A stretch of 7,626 nucleotides of DNA from the NCBI GenBank assembly GCA_002862265.1, contig PKCQ01000567.1, forward strand, positions 1 through 7,626. Direction: 5' to 3'. Each line of letters opens with the position of its first letter. Position 1 is the stretch's first letter. Source of the DNA: Planctomycetaceae bacterium (GTDB taxonomy: Bacteria; Planctomycetota; Planctomycetia; Pirellulales; Pirellulaceae). Shown one piece after another: positions 5,911-7,626 of the stretch. Below the pieces are notes generated by a model. It ran no database searches. It was not told the DNA's origin and saw only the letters and a program-made list of their open reading frames with translations. The position numbers were made by a program, and so were the translations under genes.

Positions 5911-6861
5911 ATGCAGAATTACGTACGTCTCGGCTTCTTCGCAATCCTGGCCATCGTTGGGCTTCGAGTCGGCATTGGTTGGCATTTCTTTATGGAAGGC
6001 GCTGCCAAGGTAAAGGCTGGTGGCTTTTCCTCGGAGGGTTTTCTTGCAGGGGCAAATGGGCCGCTGAAGAAACATTTCCAAGCTTTGATTTGGGACCGCG
6101 ATGGCAAGCTGCGTTTGGACCAACGCAAGATGAATGGCTTGCTGGACCAGGGAACCAAGGATGCTGCTGATCATTTCGAGTTCAGTAACGAGCAAAATGG
6201 GGAGCTCGAAAAACTGAGACAAGCATATTTTGGTCTCAACGAAGAAGGTACTCGCTGGGTCGGCAAACTAAACGACGTATACGCAGGCGCCCAGGAAGAA
6301 ATTTACAAGTACTGGGAAAGTACCCAACGCCTTGAGGATATGGAGGCTTCGCAAACTTGGACTCAGGTCTCTAGCCTTTCGGGACAGCGTCAGAAAATCG
6401 TTCGCGACCGAGAAGCCGATGTAAACGATGCGATCGACTCTGTGGAAGCCATTTGGCACCAGTACGAGGACGAGATCAATGCGATCGCCACTGGTGATCA
6501 ATTAAAGTACAGCGGCACGTTCGTGATTCGCCGGCCGAACGAAGGATTTATCACTGCGGATTTGGCTGACAAATTCATTCCGATCTTCGATATGGCGGTC
6601 GGAATCTTGCTCATCGTAGGCCTGCTGACGCCTCTGGCTAGCTGGGCAGCGGCATTGTTCTTGATCAGTGTCGTCCTTTCTCAGATGCCAGGTTATGAAG
6701 GCAGTGCAGATACTTACTTCCAAGCCGTCGAAGCTTTAGCATGTGTAGTTTTAGCTACGACCGACGCGGGCCGTTATGCGGGTCTCGATTTCTTACCCTG
6801 GTCATGGTGGCAGAATAAAAAGGTGGAAGAAATGGCCGAAGCTGCTTCCGAACCTACCTAG
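5911..6861 (+). CDS. DoxX-family membrane protein with a long soluble insert
   Basis: This 316-residue inner-membrane protein has the DoxX four-helix plan, interrupted. Helix 1 is at about 8-27 and carries the family motif GLRVGIGWHFFMEGAAKVK (17-35); next comes GFLAGANGPL (43-52), also typical of the DoxX/DoxD group. Helices 2 to 4 follow only at about 222-240, 243-258 and 269-285. Between them lies a polar, charged, mostly helical stretch (about 58-218) absent from the usual DoxX protein of about 140-150 residues. DoxX relatives include the small subunit of thiosulfate:quinone oxidoreductase and proteins linked to thiol or redox stress, but most are uncharacterised. The ATG at 5911 starts directly before helix 1. 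No Shine-Dalgarno sequence is seen. The next gene, a Tat-exported oxidoreductase, starts 95 bases downstream on the same strand, so the two may work together in the envelope. Confidence 0.85.
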   Translation: MQNYVRLGFFAILAIVGLRVGIGWHFFMEGAAKVKAGGFSSEGFLAGANGPLKKHFQALIWDRDGKLRLDQRKMNGLLDQGTKDAADHFEFSNEQNGELEKLRQAYFGLNEEGTRWVGKLNDVYAGAQEEIYKYWESTQRLEDMEASQTWTQVSSLSGQRQKIVRDREADVNDAIDSVEAIWHQYEDEINAIATGDQLKYSGTFVIRRPNEGFITADLADKFIPIFDMAVGILLIVGLLTPLASWAAALFLISVVLSQMPGYEGSADTYFQAVEALACVVLATTDAGRYAGLDFLPWSWWQNKKVEEMAEAASEPT

Positions 6862-6945
6862 GGATCGGGAACCTGCCACGAGCGACAGTAGCGCGATAGA
6901 TCATCAAATCAATTTGTACCACCCCCATTCATATTGCTGTAATCT

Positions 6946-6950
6946 GAGGA
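6946..6950 (+). promoter_or_regulatory. Shine-Dalgarno sequence GAGGA of the oxidoreductase
   Basis: GAGGA ends six bases before the ATG at 6957 (GAGGA-TTTAAA-ATG), which is good spacing. It fixes the start of the oxidoreductase and is the only clear ribosome binding site I found in this window, which suggests strong or independently tuned translation. Confidence 0.7.
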
Positions 6951-6956
6951 TTTAAA

Positions 6957-7626
6957 ATGCTTGCTCTGACACCAGAACAAAAGCAAACAGGCAAGGATAA
7001 CTTTCACGAAGTTGTTGGCGTCACTCGTCGGAATTTCATCAAAGGCGTCGCGGCCGCCGGAGCAGTGTCTGGCGGCGGCTTGGGCGCAATGTACTTCGGC
7101 TACGGCAAGGTCAACGATCCGGTCCGAGTTGGAATCATCGGTACCGGAGACGAAGGCAATGTCCTGATCGGTGGCTGCAACCCTGAGTATGTCCAAGTAA
7201 AGGCAATCGCTGACATCCGTCCAAGCAGCATCTTCCGCGCATTTCACGGTGACCACGCAAGCCCAGCGGCTCTGGCGGCTCGTCCTGGTTTGATTAGTCA
7301 GTACAGTTACAAGTCTGAGGCCGAAGCGCTTAACGAAGTCAAAGTCTACAACCAAGACAACGGTGGTATCGAAGCACTTTTGGATGACCCGGAGATTGAG
7401 GCGGTGATCATCGCTCTGCCGCTTTTCTTGCATGCTCCAATCGCAATTCAAGCGATGAAGCGTGGAAAGCACGTGCTCACTGAGAAGCTGATGGCTCATA
7501 ATGTGGCTCAAAATCTATTCAGATTGCAGTATCGTTGCTTGAAAGGCAACATGGTTATGCAAAAAGAAAAACCAGGCCGTATACAAGGAAAGTTTAGTCG
7601 CGTACTGTTGGGCAGGGGCGGTAACA
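6957..7626 (+). CDS. Gfo/Idh/MocA-family oxidoreductase with Tat signal, N-terminal part
   Basis: This NAD(P)-dependent oxidoreductase probably acts on a sugar or sugar derivative after export by the twin-arginine pathway. The frame is open to the window edge (223 codons seen; full members have roughly 400-450). The Tat signal has TRRNFIKG (23-30) followed by an Ala/Gly-rich stretch to about 48. The Rossmann fold begins at VRVGIIGTGDEG (56-67), with ADIRP (85-89) closing the second strand, ALPLFLHAPIAIQAM (153-167) and GKHVLTEKLMAHNVAQ (170-185), where EK is the family's catalytic-lysine motif in its planctomycete-like EKLM form. Up to residue 185 every element is as expected. From base 7512 the family similarity disappears (see findings). 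The start is set by a good Shine-Dalgarno sequence. The DoxX gene lies 95 bases upstream. The substrate is unknown, as for most of the many planctomycete paralogues. Confidence 0.88.
   Translation, partial: MLALTPEQKQTGKDNFHEVVGVTRRNFIKGVAAAGAVSGGGLGAMYFGYGKVNDPVRVGIIGTGDEGNVLIGGCNPEYVQVKAIADIRPSSIFRAFHGDHASPAALAARPGLISQYSYKSEAEALNEVKVYNQDNGGIEALLDDPEIEAVIIALPLFLHAPIAIQAMKRGKHVLTEKLMAHNVAQNLFRLQYRCLKGNMVMQKEKPGRIQGKFSRVLLGRGGN

Noticed and set aside
5606..6013. 135-codon plus-strand open frame in the divergent gap
   Set aside because: It runs into the DoxX gene in another frame, has no ribosome binding site and shows no recognisable motif.
6909..7511. 200-codon minus-strand open frame opposite the oxidoreductase
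   Set aside because: The plus strand here has a Shine-Dalgarno sequence, a Tat signal, a Rossmann motif and an EKLM motif. The minus reading has no domain-like pattern.

Overview
The window looks like a piece of a planctomycete genome, probably of the Pirellulales type. That is a family-level guess from gene content: a PhoD-like phosphatase, a DoxX protein with a long insert, a twin-arginine Gfo/Idh/MocA oxidoreductase directly behind it, an EVE protein with a lysine-rich tail, sparse Shine-Dalgarno sequences and moderate GC. No rRNA or other marker is present to confirm it. Both edges cut genes, so this may be a whole short contig.

Layout. Bases 1-1497 (+) hold the C-terminal part of a PhoD-like metallophosphatase, open at its 5' edge. 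It converges on a 3-hydroxyisobutyrate dehydrogenase-family reductase (1575-2498, -) across a 77-base gap with a small hairpin. Upstream of the reductase on the same strand is an LctP-type lactate/glycolate permease. Its annotated frame stops at 2842, but the same frame continues past that single TAA for 102 further permease-like residues to a second TAA at 2533. The gene is therefore interrupted by one in-frame stop. The restored gene would end 34 bases before the reductase, which suggests a permease-reductase operon. Next on the minus strand is an EVE-domain protein with a histone-like basic N-terminal tail (4525-5139).

A divergent 771-base region (5140-5910) without a convincing gene follows. 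It contains several inverted repeats, two of which could fold into sizeable RNA structures. On the plus strand come a DoxX-family membrane protein with an inserted soluble domain of about 160 residues (5911-6861) and the start of a Tat-exported Gfo/Idh/MocA oxidoreductase (6957 to the edge), which has the only clear Shine-Dalgarno sequence I found.

Functionally I see two modules: uptake and reduction of small hydroxy-acids (permease plus reductase), and an envelope pair (DoxX plus Tat oxidoreductase). The phosphatase and the EVE protein look like independent neighbours. I see no defence island, mobile element, CRISPR array or RNA gene of a known class. The most notable observations are the in-frame stop in the permease, the structured divergent region, the DoxX insert and the loss of family similarity in the last 115 bases.
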